From assembly GCA_016711505.1 (NCBI GenBank), contig JADJSV010000017.1, forward strand, positions 372,001 to 436,000: a stretch of 64,000 nt of DNA. The letters are read 5' to 3'. Positions 9,837 to 18,539 of this stretch are shown in pieces; the stretch's first letter is position 1, and each line of letters begins with the position of its first letter. The stretch is from Bacteroidota bacterium (GTDB lineage Bacteria; Bacteroidota; Bacteroidia; AKYH767-A; 2013-40CM-41-45). The notes below the pieces were generated by a model. The model made no database searches. It was not told the origin of the DNA and saw only the letters and a program-made list of their open reading frames with translations. The translations under genes and the position numbers were made by a program.

Positions 9837-11240
9837 ATGAAACAATTATTATCAATTACAGCTCTTGCAATGTTACTGGTTACCGGAACATTTGCTCAAA
9901 GTACCTTCGAACGTACTTATAACTACGGAATGGGAACTTCTGTCTGTTCGCTTCCGAATGGCGAATTCATAACATCAACAAATTATCCGATGTATGGAAT
10001 AGCAAAAATGGATGCGAATGGAAATATACTTTCATTCACCGGCATTCAGAATTCCACAATCAATTCAATGCGTATCACAAATGATGGCAACCTGATCTAT
10101 ACAGGAATGCAGATCGGCGATGGTTTTGCAATTGTTGCAAAAACTGATATGAGTGGAAATAATATCTGGACAAAATCTTTTGCTGCGGATGGATTTTCAG
10201 CATACACTGCAGGGGTTATTGCTCAGGCAGACAATACATATCTTATTAATATGGCAAGTAACGGTGGAACTACAAGTTCGCCGTATGAAATTTTCAAACT
10301 GGATGATTCAGGAACTGAATTATGGAGAAATTTTCCCGGCGATGGATATGCTGCCACTCATTCACTCATGAATACTAACAATCTGGTTCTTGATGCTTAT
10401 ACAACAAGTGTTGCTGATGAGTTTGGAATCATAACTCTTGCAGGTATTGATAATGCTACCGGCATCACACAATGGACAAGAACTTTCTATGATCCATCAT
10501 TGCTGATTGATAATACATATCCCGGTTATTCACTTGCAGCAAACGGTGCTTGCCTTTCAAGTATGAATGATATCTACATGGTTGGATCAAAATCTTTGAT
10601 GACTGAACCACTAGTTGGAACTCCATTTCAATTTATCATGAAAACAGATGATCTTGGAAATGTGATCTGGTCGAAAACTTTTTCTGAAGGGTCATTCAAT
10701 CAGATAATTGAAACTTCTGATGGATGTTTTGTTGTAACCGGTAAATCTGCTACAAGCACAGGAATATTGATGATGAAATTCGACTCAAACGGAAATAGTC
10801 TGTGGTCGCAAACATTTAACCAATTCACTACATCAACAGGAATGGATTTTCACGAAACGGGTGATCAGGGATTTATCATAAGCGGTTTCGCTTACGAAGA
10901 TGCAAGTCATCAATACTACACCTATGTTATCAAAACGGATGCTTTAGGAAATGTTGGTAATGTATCCACTATAATTTCGAAAACGAATTCAGCATTTAAG
11001 AATGCAACATTTGCACCAACGGTTTTACATGAAAGATCAACGATCACCATTCCTGCAGAATCAATTTCTTCAGGAAACAAAGCAATGATTGTTGATGTAA
11101 CAGGAAGGATCCTTCGTCAGTTCAGAATCGATTCCGAAACTACTACAATCGAAAGAGGAACACTTGCATCAGGTGCTTATTCATTACTGATCACAAATCA
11201 GGATGGTTCAAGTGCAAACTTCAAATTTATTGTAGAATAA
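9837..11240 (+). CDS. Secreted propeller-like repeat protein, T9SS-type C-terminus
   Basis: A 467-residue secreted protein. Residues 1-20 are a signal peptide ending in TFAQS. The body has repeated blades of the form MKTDDLGNVIWSKTF, MKFDSNGNSLWSQTF and VIKTDALGNVG, the pattern of beta-propeller surface proteins common in Bacteroidota. The C-terminal ~75 residues (ATFAPTVLHERSTITIP to ANFKFIVE) align in shape with a T9SS sorting domain but lack a YPNP motif, so this is a variant. The related protein at 13258-15465 shares the blade pattern. No catalytic motif is visible; function is unknown. Confidence 0.75.
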   Translation: MKQLLSITALAMLLVTGTFAQSTFERTYNYGMGTSVCSLPNGEFITSTNYPMYGIAKMDANGNILSFTGIQNSTINSMRITNDGNLIYTGMQIGDGFAIVAKTDMSGNNIWTKSFAADGFSAYTAGVIAQADNTYLINMASNGGTTSSPYEIFKLDDSGTELWRNFPGDGYAATHSLMNTNNLVLDAYTTSVADEFGIITLAGIDNATGITQWTRTFYDPSLLIDNTYPGYSLAANGACLSSMNDIYMVGSKSLMTEPLVGTPFQFIMKTDDLGNVIWSKTFSEGSFNQIIETSDGCFVVTGKSATSTGILMMKFDSNGNSLWSQTFNQFTTSTGMDFHETGDQGFIISGFAYEDASHQYYTYVIKTDALGNVGNVSTIISKTNSAFKNATFAPTVLHERSTITIPAESISSGNKAMIVDVTGRILRQFRIDSETTTIERGTLASGAYSLLITNQDGSSANFKFIVE

Positions 11241-11348
11241 TTATCTTGAAAAAATAACTGCTAATCAAAAGCAGATTTTAAAAATAGTATTTTGAATAGT
11301 TAATCATCGTCGCAAGGGCAGGATCGAAAGGTTCTGCTTTTTGCGTTA

Positions 11349-11452
11349 AAATAAAACACTAAGACCACTAAATTTTTAGCACAAGAACACAATGCTACAT
11401 TTTTCATTAGTGCTCTTGTGACAAATTTTAGTGAACTTAGTGTTGAATTTTT
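11349..11452. repeat. Long inverted repeat, family A copy 3
   Basis: Third copy, between convergent genes. The left arm is AACACTAAGACCACTAA then TAGCACAAGAACACA; the right arm is TGCTCTTGTGACAAATTTTAGTGAACTTAGTGTT. It pairs slightly less well than the other two copies (GACCACTAA against TTAGTGAAC, one mismatch). The last bases touch the stop codon of the metallopeptidase gene. Confidence 0.82.
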
Positions 11453-12294
11453 TACAAATCCGCATCAAAAGTATTCCCATGATCCAGATCTCCAAAGTTG
11501 TAGCCATTATAAAACCATGTTCTTCTTTGTTCTGATGTACCATGAGTGAAAGCATCGGGAACAATAGTACCACGGGTTTGTTTTTGAATATTATCATCAC
11601 CAACAGCGCTCGCAGCATTCAATGCTTCTTCAATGTCGCCGGGCTCTACAATTCCGGCTTCCTTATCGGCATAATGCGCCCAAACACCTGCATAATAATC
11701 TGCCTGAAGTTCAAGCTTAACAGAATACTTATTGTATTCACTTTCCGAAAGTCGTTCGCGCAAACGTTGCATTTTTTCCGATGTTCCCAAAAGATATTGA
11801 ACATGGTGTCCAACTTCATGTGCGATTACATATGCCATAGCAAAATCACCGGAAGCATTGAAACGATTTTTTAATTCCTCATAAAAACTCAAGTCAATGT
11901 ATAACTTCTGATCAGCCGGACAATAGAAAGGACCCGATTCAGCACCTGCATTTCCACATCCCGACTGTACCTGACCTCTGAATAAAACCAATGAAGGCTT
12001 TTCGTATTGCATACCTTTATCAGCAAAAACTTTTTCCCACACCACTTCTGTCTCAGCAAGTACTACGGAAACAAATTGCGCCATTGTATCTTCAGCAGCA
12101 CTCTGCTCAGCAGTTAACTCCTGATTGGATTGCATTGAATTCAAGTTTGGCAATTGCGAGGGATCGCCTCCTAAAAAAGAATACAACAAATAAACCACAA
12201 GACCGACTAATCCGCCTCCGGTTGCAATTCCACCTGCTGACATCCCGCGTCTATCGTCGACATTTGAACTTCCACTTCTACCTCTCCAAAGCAT
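11452..12294 (-). CDS. Neutral zinc metallopeptidase (YpfJ/COG2321 family)
   Basis: A 280-residue member of the YpfJ-like putative metallopeptidases. The N-terminus (MLWRGRSGSSNVDDRRG) is the family's typical start, followed by a Gly-rich segment and one membrane helix around residues 26-42. The metal site is AHEVGHHVQYLLG near residue 155, with the downstream acidic segment ELQADYYAGVWAH as third-ligand region. The pattern CGNAGAESGPFYCPAD, also typical, lies near residue 118. The protein is probably anchored in the inner membrane with the catalytic domain outside the cytoplasm. Its substrate is unknown for the whole family. Confidence 0.9.
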   Translation of the reverse strand: MLWRGRSGSSNVDDRRGMSAGGIATGGGLVGLVVYLLYSFLGGDPSQLPNLNSMQSNQELTAEQSAAEDTMAQFVSVVLAETEVVWEKVFADKGMQYEKPSLVLFRGQVQSGCGNAGAESGPFYCPADQKLYIDLSFYEELKNRFNASGDFAMAYVIAHEVGHHVQYLLGTSEKMQRLRERLSESEYNKYSVKLELQADYYAGVWAHYADKEAGIVEPGDIEEALNAASAVGDDNIQKQTRGTIVPDAFTHGTSEQRRTWFYNGYNFGDLDHGNTFDADL

Positions 12295-12686
12295 AGTATT
12301 TATTTTTCTTTAAAGATATTTAAAAAAATTATTAGCGCGAAATTCTATTTATAAAAGAAAAGTGGCCTGATGAAAAATTCAGCGGCAGCAATGTGGCTTT
12401 TTCATACGCATATTTAAACCCCGGGGGCGCGCGATCAAAACGGCCCTTGATAAATGATTACAATAAAATAGAATTTACAGAATGAATTACAGTTGCTTAC
12501 GCCCGGCAAGGGTAATCCCCCAATTTTCCCCGCTTGCCAGGCTATCCACCACTGGCGGACAGCTTTTTTAAATAAACAAATGACAAAATTTCAATTCAAA
12601 TTCGTAACCGCGTAAATGATGGGACTTTTATGCAACAAACTCAATGGTATTGAAAATTTATTCGTAGCTAACAAAACCTTATCTTT
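12295..12686. other. Intergenic region upstream of the tandem repeat
   Basis: Upstream region of the metallopeptidase and, on the other side, of the thioesterase. It holds a GC-rich patch near 12418-12450 and a hairpin-like segment at 12511-12540 with GGCAAG and CTTGCC arms. I recognise no gene or RNA in it. Confidence 0.4.
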
Positions 12687-12769
12687 GGGAATGAAGTGGA
12701 ATGAAGTGGAATGAAATGGAATGAAGTGGAATGAAGTGAAGTGGAATGAAGTGAAGTGAAGTGAAAAAT
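12687..12769 (+). repeat. Tandem simple repeat, GGAATGAAGT-type
   Basis: About eight degenerate units built from GAATGAAGTG and the shorter GAAGT, ending in AAAATAA. It lies just upstream of the thioesterase start codon at 12803. A similar tract in the opposite orientation occurs at 32692-32792, where it merges with a transposase remnant. Confidence 0.85.
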
Positions 12770-12802
12770 AATTTTTATACATTATTAGTTAATTAAAAAA
12801 AC

Positions 12803-13240
12803 GTGTCAACATTCAGTAAAATAATTTCCATTCGTTGGGCAGATCTGGATCCGAATTTTCATCTTCGACATAGTGTGTATTATGATCTGGGATCACAATT
12901 CCGGGTTGAACTTTTAGACGAAGCCGGCCTTTCGATGCAAACAATGAAGGAACAAGGTTTCGGTCCGATTCTCTTTCGCGAAGAATGTATTTTTAAACGT
13001 GAGATTCTGATGGCTGATGAAATCACACTGACGGCGAAAATTCTAAAAATGCGTCAAGACGGTTCGAGGTGGACAATCCTACATGAATTTCTTAAGTCTG
13101 ACAATACGCTTTGTGCTCAACTCACTCTAGATGGAGCATGGATGGATACTGTCAATCGCAGAATTGCAAACCCTACTCCGCAAATTGCTTTTGATGTTTT
13201 AAACCAATTTCCAAAAGCTCCGGGTTTTGAGCTGTTATAG
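12803..13240 (+). CDS. Acyl-CoA thioesterase, hotdog fold (4HBT-like)
   Basis: A 145-residue single hotdog-fold protein. The active-site segment RWADLDPNFHLRHSVYYD (residues 11-28) matches the 4-hydroxybenzoyl-CoA thioesterase pattern, with the conserved Asp followed by a His and a small-Tyr pair. Such enzymes hydrolyse acyl-CoA thioesters in the cytoplasm. The start is GTG at 12803-12805; no ATG lies in a suitable place. The tandem GAAGT repeat occupies the space where its promoter would be, so expression might vary with repeat number, but nothing in the sequence proves this. The substrate chain length cannot be predicted. Confidence 0.82.
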   Translation: MSTFSKIISIRWADLDPNFHLRHSVYYDLGSQFRVELLDEAGLSMQTMKEQGFGPILFREECIFKREILMADEITLTAKILKMRQDGSRWTILHEFLKSDNTLCAQLTLDGAWMDTVNRRIANPTPQIAFDVLNQFPKAPGFELL

Positions 13241-13257
13241 TTTTTGGAAAATAAGTT

Positions 13258-15465
13258 TTACTCAATCAATAATTTCCCTGTAAACGATTCTCTTGTTATT
13301 GAATCAGTAATTTTTATAAAGTACAGCCCACTTGAAAAATTATTCATAACTATCGTGAAAGGTTTATTCTGTTCTGATATTTTATAAAGACATTTTCCTG
13401 TCACTGTTAAAATTTCAACTTCCAATTTAAAATTATCTTGTGAATTTATTTGTAATTGCCCTGAAGAATTTATCGGATTAGGATAAACACTGATTGCTTT
13501 TGCGAAATCGAAGTCATTTGTCGATGGACAAATTTCAAAGTCAACAACAACATCATCTGATGTACTACAACCATTTGAATCAATTGTAGTAACCGAATAT
13601 TGAATAGTTGTAACTGTGGACGATGAAACCAGATAAGTTTGCGTCGGCGTTCCATCCTGCCATTCGTAATTTATAAATCCGGGGCCTGCGTCTAATTGCA
13701 AAATCTGATTTGTACAAATAACAGTGTCTTCAAACAGGTCAACTTGTACGGGAGAAAATATATTTACATTTATATAATCTGTATCTGAACAAACTCCATT
13801 TGAAAATGCAAGCGAATAAATTCCTGATGATGTTACTGAAAGTGTTGTATCGATGGATCCATTACTCCAGATCCACTGTAATATCCCCGGCGAATTCAGA
13901 ACTACCGGATTAGTATTACACTGATAAATATCAGGACCAAGATCAAAAAATGGCAGCGAAATAAATGAAACTTGAATCGTATCAAACATACTGCACGAAT
14001 TAGAATCAATTGCTTCGACAAAATAATTGCCACTTATACCGACGGTATCAGAATTTTCAAATGATCCGGTACTCCATCTGTACGCTGAATAATTTGTTCC
14101 GGCATTAAGGATAAATTCCGTTCCTGCACATAGAAGTGTGTCGGTACCAAGATCAGGCTTTACTGTTGCAATAACATTTAAAGAAATCGTATCGGAAAAA
14201 TATTGATTCCCACCTTGAGTCAATTCTGCCCAATAGGAATTTGAAACTGTTGCGTAAATAGTTTGCGAAGTATCACCGGTATTCCACAAATAAGAATAGC
14301 CAACCGGCAAGGTAAGCGCTGTAGAATCTCCTGAGCAAATCGTGTTTGTTGAAGATGAAATGAGGGGCATTGACTGTGAATTTCCAAGACTGTCAGTTTT
14401 GATAACAAATGCTTTTGGACCTGCGCCATAGCTGTGTGTCGTTCCGGAAATTAAAAATCCGCCATCATCCGTCAATAACATATTAGAAAAAAATTCATCA
14501 CCACTTTCGCCGAAATATCTTGTCCAGACCAAATTCCCCGACCAATCGTATTTTCTGATCATGATCTGCTGACCAAAATTTGTCTGTAATCGATCACCGG
14601 CTAAAATAAATGAACTGTCTGCCAATTGCCTTAATGCAATTTGTGACGACATTCCCGATGGCATCGACAGAGTCCATGATACACCTGCTATCGTATCATA
14701 ATGCGTAATTTCATTTGCACTCGCCAGAATAAATCCACCACCAATTGCAGTGTCCATCGTTTGATACAATTCATTGAAATTATAATTTGAATAATTTCCT
14801 GATGCATCAAAAATCCGAAGATCAGAAGAATAATATTGTATAGTATCATAACAACCTATAAGGTGCGGACCAACTGCAGAAATTTCATTCGCTGAAAGAA
14901 ACTGAAATGATTGTTTGGAAGGGTTTGATATATTTGATGATATGTCGCGCGACCATTGATAATTATTCAGGCTATCGATCTTGAAATAATATTCCGGATC
15001 ATAACACATCTCACTGTTATTCCAAAAGCTATACAACATTCCATTATCAGGAGTATGATAAACTCCATGCGCCTGTGATCCACCAACAGCACCATATTCT
15101 CCTGTATGAAAAACTATGTTTCCAATTGAATCAGTCTGCTCTCTATACCCTGTAAAAATAGCCGAGTCTCTTCCGACAAAAAAATATTTGAACTGGTTGT
15201 CAACAGCAAGACAAATAGGTTTCAACCTGTATTTCTGAATTGAAAACCGATTGAACTCATTTCCATTTTCATCAATTCGGATTATTACAGGTAAATAATT
15301 ATTGGCACAAAGGAAAGCGTAGTTTCCATCAGGTGTTTTTACGATATGCTGTCCTGATAAATTTTTCGTAGCATCAACATCAGAAAAAATTCTGAAAAAA
15401 GTTGACTGGGCAAAAATATTCAGGGAGCAAGTCAGGGCTGCCAGAATAAAAAATAAACTCTTCAT
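13258..15465 (-). CDS. Secreted propeller/Ig-like repeat protein with T9SS domain
   Basis: A 735-residue secreted protein. The start at 15463-15465 gives the signal peptide MKSLFFILAALTCSLNIFAQ; the frame extends 16 codons further upstream without such a signal. Residues ~20-370 show propeller-like blades (VIRIDENGNEF, IRKYDWSGNLVWTRYFGE, FVIKTDSLGNS). Residues ~375-640 hold about four PKD/Ig-like domains marked YSYLWNTGDTSQTI, YRWSTGSFENSD, IWSNGSIDTT and YEWQDGTPTQTY. The last ~70 residues are a T9SS type A domain (ISVYPNPINSSG). No catalytic residues are visible. It probably sits on the surface and may bind matrix or carbohydrate, which is inference. Confidence 0.86.
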   Translation of the reverse strand: MKSLFFILAALTCSLNIFAQSTFFRIFSDVDATKNLSGQHIVKTPDGNYAFLCANNYLPVIIRIDENGNEFNRFSIQKYRLKPICLAVDNQFKYFFVGRDSAIFTGYREQTDSIGNIVFHTGEYGAVGGSQAHGVYHTPDNGMLYSFWNNSEMCYDPEYYFKIDSLNNYQWSRDISSNISNPSKQSFQFLSANEISAVGPHLIGCYDTIQYYSSDLRIFDASGNYSNYNFNELYQTMDTAIGGGFILASANEITHYDTIAGVSWTLSMPSGMSSQIALRQLADSSFILAGDRLQTNFGQQIMIRKYDWSGNLVWTRYFGESGDEFFSNMLLTDDGGFLISGTTHSYGAGPKAFVIKTDSLGNSQSMPLISSSTNTICSGDSTALTLPVGYSYLWNTGDTSQTIYATVSNSYWAELTQGGNQYFSDTISLNVIATVKPDLGTDTLLCAGTEFILNAGTNYSAYRWSTGSFENSDTVGISGNYFVEAIDSNSCSMFDTIQVSFISLPFFDLGPDIYQCNTNPVVLNSPGILQWIWSNGSIDTTLSVTSSGIYSLAFSNGVCSDTDYINVNIFSPVQVDLFEDTVICTNQILQLDAGPGFINYEWQDGTPTQTYLVSSSTVTTIQYSVTTIDSNGCSTSDDVVVDFEICPSTNDFDFAKAISVYPNPINSSGQLQINSQDNFKLEVEILTVTGKCLYKISEQNKPFTIVMNNFSSGLYFIKITDSITRESFTGKLLIE

Positions 15466-15621
15466 TGTACATGTGGAATACAATGCAATGTATATAAATT
15501 TTAATTTTGACAAAACCTCTTTTGAAAAAGTTTAAATCTGTCGATGTACACAAAAACATTGTCAAAATAATCAGAAACATTTTTTTAATTTGGCAAAACC
15601 TTTCACTGACTAACTTGTCCA

Positions 15622-16920
15622 ATGAAGATGAAGAAAATTCTCCTTATATCACTATTCATTGTTTTCAGCCAAATTTCAAAGGCTCAATTGTACTTTCCCC
15701 CTACAACCGGAAATTCATGGGACACACTTTCGCCCTCTTCATTAGGTTGGTGCCAGGACAAAATCGATACGCTTTTAAACTTTCTGGACTCAAAAAATAC
15801 GAAAGCGTTCATCGTTTTAAAAGATGGCAAGATCGTCATTGAACATTACTTTGACACTTTTACGGTAGACAGTTTATGGTACTGGGCTTCTGCAGGAAAA
15901 TCTCTGACATCTTTCTTAGTAGGCATGGCTAAACAAGACGGCTTCCTTAATTTAAGTGACAGCACATCGCAATATCTCGGGAGTGGCTGGACAATTTGTC
16001 CTCCGGCTAAAGAAGGAATGATCACCGTTCTTGATCAGCTTCGAATGACTTCCGGTTTGAATGATCTGGTGCCCGATAATTATTGCACTGATGATACATG
16101 CCTCGAATATCTTGCAGATGCCGGAACACGTTGGGCTTATCACAATGCGCCTTACACTTTACTGGATGGAGTAATTGAAAACAGTACCGGGCAGGCATTG
16201 AATCTTTACTTATTGAATAAAGTGAAAACTCCAACAGGAATAACGGGGAATTATTATCCTTCCGGCTACAACAGTCTGTTCATAAGCGTTCCAAGAAGTA
16301 TGGCTCGTTTTGGATTGCTGATGTTGAATCACGGCAACTGGGATGGGAATCAGATCATGACTGATACAACTTATTACAATGAAATGATCAACACATCACA
16401 GAACCTGAATCCCTCATACGGGTATTTGTGGTGGCTGAATGGAAAACCGTCTTATCTCGTACCCGGACTTCAGATTCCTTTTCCAGGACCGCTGATGCCG
16501 CATGCACCATTAGACATGTATTCGGCATTAGGTAAGAATGGTCAGTTTATTAATATCGTACCGAGTCAGAATTTAGTTCTGGTAAGAATGGGAGATGCCC
16601 CCGGTGTTGGTGAAGTTCCGTTTTTGTTCAATGATTCTATTTGGGAGCGAATGCAGGATGTGATGTGTGGGACAACTGATATAAATTCAAATGCAGATAG
16701 AATTAGTATGAGTGAAATTTATCCGAATCCGACTTCAGGAAATTTATTTATTCAGTCTGATTTAAATTCTAATTACAGAATTTTGAATTTGTTAGGTGTT
16801 GAAGTTTTGAATGGAGAATTTTCAAAGGGTGAAAATAAATTGGATTTGACACGGTTGAACAATGGGATTTATTTTATTCAATCAGGAAGAGAATCTCAGA
16901 AAATATTATTATTGAAATAA
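15622..16920 (+). CDS. Secreted serine hydrolase (class C beta-lactamase fold) with T9SS domain
   Basis: A 432-residue secreted hydrolase. Residues 1-20 form a signal peptide. The penicillin-binding/class C fold is shown by the SxxK motif in WASAGKSLTSFLVG (Ser near residue 89), the Tyr-x-Asn motif in YHNAPYTLLDG near residue 172, and a late GKNGQFI segment. The last ~65 residues are a T9SS type A domain beginning SEIYPNPTSG. Known relatives include esterases, D-aminopeptidases and some beta-lactamases; nothing here singles out one activity. The T9SS domain places it at the cell surface or in the medium, which argues for a degradative rather than a resistance role. Confidence 0.88.
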   Translation: MKMKKILLISLFIVFSQISKAQLYFPPTTGNSWDTLSPSSLGWCQDKIDTLLNFLDSKNTKAFIVLKDGKIVIEHYFDTFTVDSLWYWASAGKSLTSFLVGMAKQDGFLNLSDSTSQYLGSGWTICPPAKEGMITVLDQLRMTSGLNDLVPDNYCTDDTCLEYLADAGTRWAYHNAPYTLLDGVIENSTGQALNLYLLNKVKTPTGITGNYYPSGYNSLFISVPRSMARFGLLMLNHGNWDGNQIMTDTTYYNEMINTSQNLNPSYGYLWWLNGKPSYLVPGLQIPFPGPLMPHAPLDMYSALGKNGQFINIVPSQNLVLVRMGDAPGVGEVPFLFNDSIWERMQDVMCGTTDINSNADRISMSEIYPNPTSGNLFIQSDLNSNYRILNLLGVEVLNGEFSKGENKLDLTRLNNGIYFIQSGRESQKILLLK

Positions 16921-16964
16921 ACTTTACATCTATGAATTGCTTTTAAGCGCACAACTATATAAAT

Positions 16965-17152
16965 TATTTCCCGCAGAATGCGCAGAACACGCAGAAAATC
17001 CGCAGAAATTCCTTTGGAATAATAAGTAATATGTAATCGTTTAATTTAGAAATGAAGTTTATTTTTGGTCTTGCGCCAAATCACATTTCAATTTCGATCT
17101 CGCAGAGATATCTGCGGATTTTCTGCGTGTTCTGCGCATTCTGCGGGAAATA
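16965..17152. repeat. Long inverted repeat, CGCAGA family B copy 1
   Basis: Two ~47-bp arms separated by ~95 bp. The left arm has spaced CGCAG words (CCCGCAGAATGCGCAGAACA, then CGCAGAAAATCCGCAG). The right arm is the complement (CTGCGGATTTTCTGCG, then TGTTCTGCGCATTCTGCGGG). It lies between convergent genes. The bases between the CGCAG words differ from those in the copies at 55016 and 58950 but still pair within this copy. Confidence 0.88.
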
Positions 17153-17177
17153 TTTTTCTGTAAATAATTACAATAGA

Positions 17178-18176
17178 TCACTTCTCCGCTGTCATAAATT
17201 TACAATCCCTAAACACCCCATTCGAATTTTTTATTTCCAACTGATATGCATAACTCGATCTGGCAATACCTGATGCTGCCAGATCAAGTTTGATTTCATG
17301 ATCACCTGCATTCAGGTTTTTTATTTCTATTGATTTGATAATTTTTCCCTGCAGATCGTACAGGTCAAATTTCACATCTGAGGTATTGATCAATTTAAAT
17401 GGAACTGTTGTAAAATTGTCGAATGGATTTGGAAAATTCTGTCCGAGTGAAAATTGTTTGGCGGTTTCACGTTCAATATTCCCGACATGTGTTGCAACTC
17501 CACTTCCCTGAATTGTGACTTCAAGAAATGAATCATAGCCTCCGCTACCATTTGGAGTAAGTGTGGCCAGCTGATATGCATATCCATTTGCAAATACACC
17601 GTCATTGATGATTGGAACCGGATCAACACCATTTGTATAAATTGCCGGATTGGCAGAATAGATCGCCTGTTTTGCAGCTTCATCAAATGTTAACTGAGAA
17701 ATTGCAGCATAAGACGAACTCACATAAACCTGAAAATGGATATGACATACACGACCCGGATACCAACCCGGAAGAATGGTGATGAAATTAACTTCGCCAT
17801 TCGCATCTGTGATCTGATACCCTCTGAAATCCGTGAGTCCTGTTTGTGCACCATAACCTGAATAAACTCCATCCTTATCGCATTGCCAGATATTTACCCG
17901 CAGGTTTTCCATAGGTAAACAATTGTTTTCTCCGATGATCCTGAGTTTTAAATTCATTGTTACACCGGGTTTGCCTTCGGTGATATCCTGACGGAAGTAA
18001 AAATTATTTGCTGTAAGATCAAGAGGAAATGGTCCTGCAGTTTCTGACGGAATCAATACACATCCTCCCGAATTCACCGTTTCCGATGGGGAAGAAAAAA
18101 CCTTTCCAAAAGGTATTAAGGCCGCAGCACCAGCTAAACCCGTAATTTTTAGAAATTCGCGTCTGTCGTTTTTCAT
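17178..18176 (-). CDS. Intradiol ring-cleavage dioxygenase-like protein with Tat-like signal and T9SS domain
   Basis: A 332-residue protein. The N-terminus MKNDRREFLKITGLAGAAAL has a twin-arginine motif and a short hydrophobic stretch. Residues ~45-225 are an intradiol dioxygenase domain: VYSGYGAQTG supplies a Tyr, and GWYPGRVCHIHFQVYV (residues ~135-150) supplies the second Tyr and the two His ligands of the non-haem Fe(III). The family cleaves catechol-type rings between the hydroxyls. The last ~80 residues are a T9SS type A domain (FSLGQNFPNPFDN). Secreted fused forms exist in Bacteroidota, with unclear substrates. A metal-loaded enzyme exported by Tat and then handed to T9SS would be unusual. 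No aromatic degradation genes are nearby. Confidence 0.86.
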   Translation of the reverse strand: MKNDRREFLKITGLAGAAALIPFGKVFSSPSETVNSGGCVLIPSETAGPFPLDLTANNFYFRQDITEGKPGVTMNLKLRIIGENNCLPMENLRVNIWQCDKDGVYSGYGAQTGLTDFRGYQITDANGEVNFITILPGWYPGRVCHIHFQVYVSSSYAAISQLTFDEAAKQAIYSANPAIYTNGVDPVPIINDGVFANGYAYQLATLTPNGSGGYDSFLEVTIQGSGVATHVGNIERETAKQFSLGQNFPNPFDNFTTVPFKLINTSDVKFDLYDLQGKIIKSIEIKNLNAGDHEIKLDLAASGIARSSYAYQLEIKNSNGVFRDCKFMTAEK

Positions 18177-18539
18177 GAAAAATCAGATTTTGTTACCAAC
18201 ATAAATCAATTAGGTATACTAAAGGTAAGTGTTCCTCCTATATGTTTTTCAAATAAAAAAAACCGGCAGAAGATTCTGAGATCTCCCTACCGGTTTCATG
18301 TGGTGGCTTTTCAATAAAACGCTAATTTTCCCTAATTGTCTTCGTCTTACTGATTCAAAAATAGTCATTGACTATTCACTGACACAATTTTAAGACAGGA
18401 ATAATATTAAAAAAAGTTTTTTTTGATTTTGAAATGTGAAATGTTTTTTTTAAATGTGGATGAACCGGCCGGCTAATCTTCAAAAACACAAAAGCCCCCG
18501 GTACTTCGGAGGCCTTTGTGCATGAAAAAAACTTCTATT
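18177..18539. other. Intergenic region downstream of the giant adhesin gene
   Basis: Holds the 5' region of the dioxygenase gene and the 3' region of the adhesin gene. Near 18252-18296, short AAACCGG and CCGGTTT arms flank a weak stem. A strong terminator lies at 18488-18524. I see no gene. Confidence 0.45.
18488..18524 (-). terminator. Rho-independent terminator of the giant adhesin gene
   Basis: On the minus strand a stem of AAAGGCCTCCG and CGGGGGCTTT with a small loop begins about 15 bp after the stop codon, followed by a T-rich stretch (TTGTGTTTTTG). The pairing has one bulge. Confidence 0.75.

Noticed and set aside
12418..12545. Possible tRNA or structured RNA in the GC-rich patch before the tandem repeat.
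   Set aside because: No cloverleaf arms, T-loop or CCA-type end can be drawn; only one short stem is present.
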